This document shows positions 20,694-21,473 of a DNA stretch of 21,473 nucleotides, in pieces. The number at the start of each line of letters is the position of its first letter. Within the stretch, counting starts at the first letter, position 1. A program made the position numbers and the translations under genes. Source of the DNA: a virus; IMG/VR virus record IMGVR_UViG_3300030061_001500, positions 1 to 21,473 of that record; one strand, 5' to 3'. The notes beneath the pieces were generated by a model. The model was not told where the DNA came from. It made no database searches and saw nothing but the letters and a program-made list of their open reading frames with translations.

Positions 20694-21473
20694 GGCCTAT
20701 TGCGTTCTTACGCCTTTGTGCTTCGCGTTTCTCTCTATCTTGTTGCCGCTTAAGGGCGGCTTGTCTTCGCTGTTCCTCCGCTACGAAATCAGTTGGTGCG
20801 AAGGCAGGTCGCCCATCAAGGGTCTTCTGTCCTTGAACGAAGAGTTTCTTCTGCTCCTTCAACAACCGCATGGCTATGTCCATTGGCTCACCCGTTGCTA
20901 TATCGGGTTCATAATCACCTTCGTAGGACACAAGCCCTTCATCGTTCATTTTTTCCCAAAATGGATGGGATTGTTCAATCACTCCTGTTGGCTCAATGTG
21001 TTCAACATCGGGATGAATAGTGCGTAGTTCGCTTCTAATATCGTGCAACGCTTGTCTTCCATGACCCTTTCCTCTTTCTTTACCATGCGTAGCGAAAATT
21101 GGTATGCTGGCATGTTTGCCTCGCGATTCAACTATTGCGCGCACTTTTTGGTCGGGTGATTGATAGAGAAAACGCTCATTTGGTTGAACAGGTGCGTGGT
21201 TTGAATAATCAAAATCAAAGTTCATGTTGTTTTCAAAACGAAGGTCATCTTTACTTGGAATAGGCGTAGGAACTCCCGCGACTTGCTTTCCTGTGGCCGT
21301 GTCGTAGAGTGGTGCTTTGGTCACCCCCTCACTTCTCATCTTGTCCCAAAACTCAACAGACTCCGGGGTCATATTTGAGAATCTTTGAAACTGATGCAGG
21401 TTCTTCTTACCCATCTCTCCCAATTCATTCTTCAAATTGACAAGACCTTCTCTCCCCTTACCCTTTCCTTGTT
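20650..21473 (-). CDS. Tandem GNAT-like acetyltransferase-fold protein (5' end outside window)
   Basis: The frame stays open to the right edge, so the N-terminus is missing. Two similar units of about 130 residues are seen. In the second, ERGKGHGRQALHDIRSEL (about 21078-21025 on the minus strand) is the GNAT acetyl-CoA-binding motif A (RxxGxG), and HPFWEKMNDEGLV is the typical C-terminal GNAT segment. In the first, only its end is in the window: GKGKGREGLVNLKNEL next to the window edge, then ESVEFWDKMRSEGV. The C-terminus is a charged helix (EEQRRQAALKRQQDREKREA). Because it is on the opposite strand to all other genes, it probably belongs to another (late or structural) module. Its substrate is unknown. 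Confidence 0.65.
   Translation of the reverse strand, partial: QGKGKGREGLVNLKNELGEMGKKNLHQFQRFSNMTPESVEFWDKMRSEGVTKAPLYDTATGKQVAGVPTPIPSKDDLRFENNMNFDFDYSNHAPVQPNERFLYQSPDQKVRAIVESRGKHASIPIFATHGKERGKGHGRQALHDIRSELRTIHPDVEHIEPTGVIEQSHPFWEKMNDEGLVSYEGDYEPDIATGEPMDIAMRLLKEQKKLFVQGQKTLDGRPAFAPTDFVAEEQRRQAALKRQQDREKREAQRRKNAIGLTPLPFQQNPEQQG

Noticed and set aside
1-21473. Window as chromosomal DNA of an archaeon
   Set aside because: No ribosomal, tRNA or metabolic genes, very dense overlapping small genes and a self-contained replication set fit a virus better; a plasmid or provirus cannot be fully excluded because capsid and terminase genes are not in the window.

Overview
The window looks like part of the genome of a tailed double-stranded DNA virus of a planktonic archaeon. 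The best guess is a magrovirus-like virus of Marine Group II Euryarchaeota (Poseidoniales). The replication proteins are all of archaeal/eukaryotic type: family B polymerase, PCNA, RFC-like clamp loader, archaeo-eukaryotic primase, XPF/ERCC4 nuclease, an ATP-dependent DNA ligase relative and a group II chaperonin. Genes are very tightly packed, often with 4-nt ATGA overlaps, and many small zinc-ribbon proteins sit between them. There are no rRNA, tRNA or cellular metabolic genes. The taxonomic assignment is inference; no database was searched.

Layout. (1) 1-4715, plus strand: the C-terminal half of an SNF2-family helicase, eight small or unknown proteins, a degenerate DNA-ligase-like protein and a possible LAGLIDADG relic. 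(2) 4716-4888: an AT-rich intergenic promoter region with a 14-nt palindrome. (3) 4889-16862, plus strand: a compact replication and recombination operon holding the clamp loader, a possible ssDNA-binding protein, a RecA-like ATPase, a DnaJ-like zinc protein, PCNA, PolB, small proteins, a Cas4/AddB-like Fe-S nuclease, a primase fused to a nuclease, a winged-helix protein and an ERCC4 nuclease. (4) 16863-17010: a second AT-rich promoter region sharing a composite motif with the first. (5) 17011-20693, plus strand: a helicase-like P-loop ATPase, a stand-alone DEDDy exonuclease, a thermosome-like chaperonin and a one-helix membrane peptide. (6) 20650-21473, minus strand: a convergent partial gene with two tandem GNAT-like units, probably the edge of another (late or structural) module.

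How the genes fit together. The primase (with its own PriL-like Fe-S domain), the helicase-like ATPase, PolB, PCNA and clamp loader could form a nearly self-sufficient replisome. The RecA-like ATPase, Cas4/AddB-like nuclease, ERCC4 nuclease, DEDDy exonuclease and SNF2 helicase would serve recombination and repair. The chaperonin would fold viral proteins.

Points that stand out: the ligase-like protein keeps the ligase architecture but has lost its catalytic lysine; the primase is a three-part fusion; PolB motif C reads YGFTDS; the chaperonin has Lys in place of the first Gly of GDGTT; two tandem GNAT units lie at the right edge; and several 4-bp palindromes (GATC above all) appear to be missing from the whole window.
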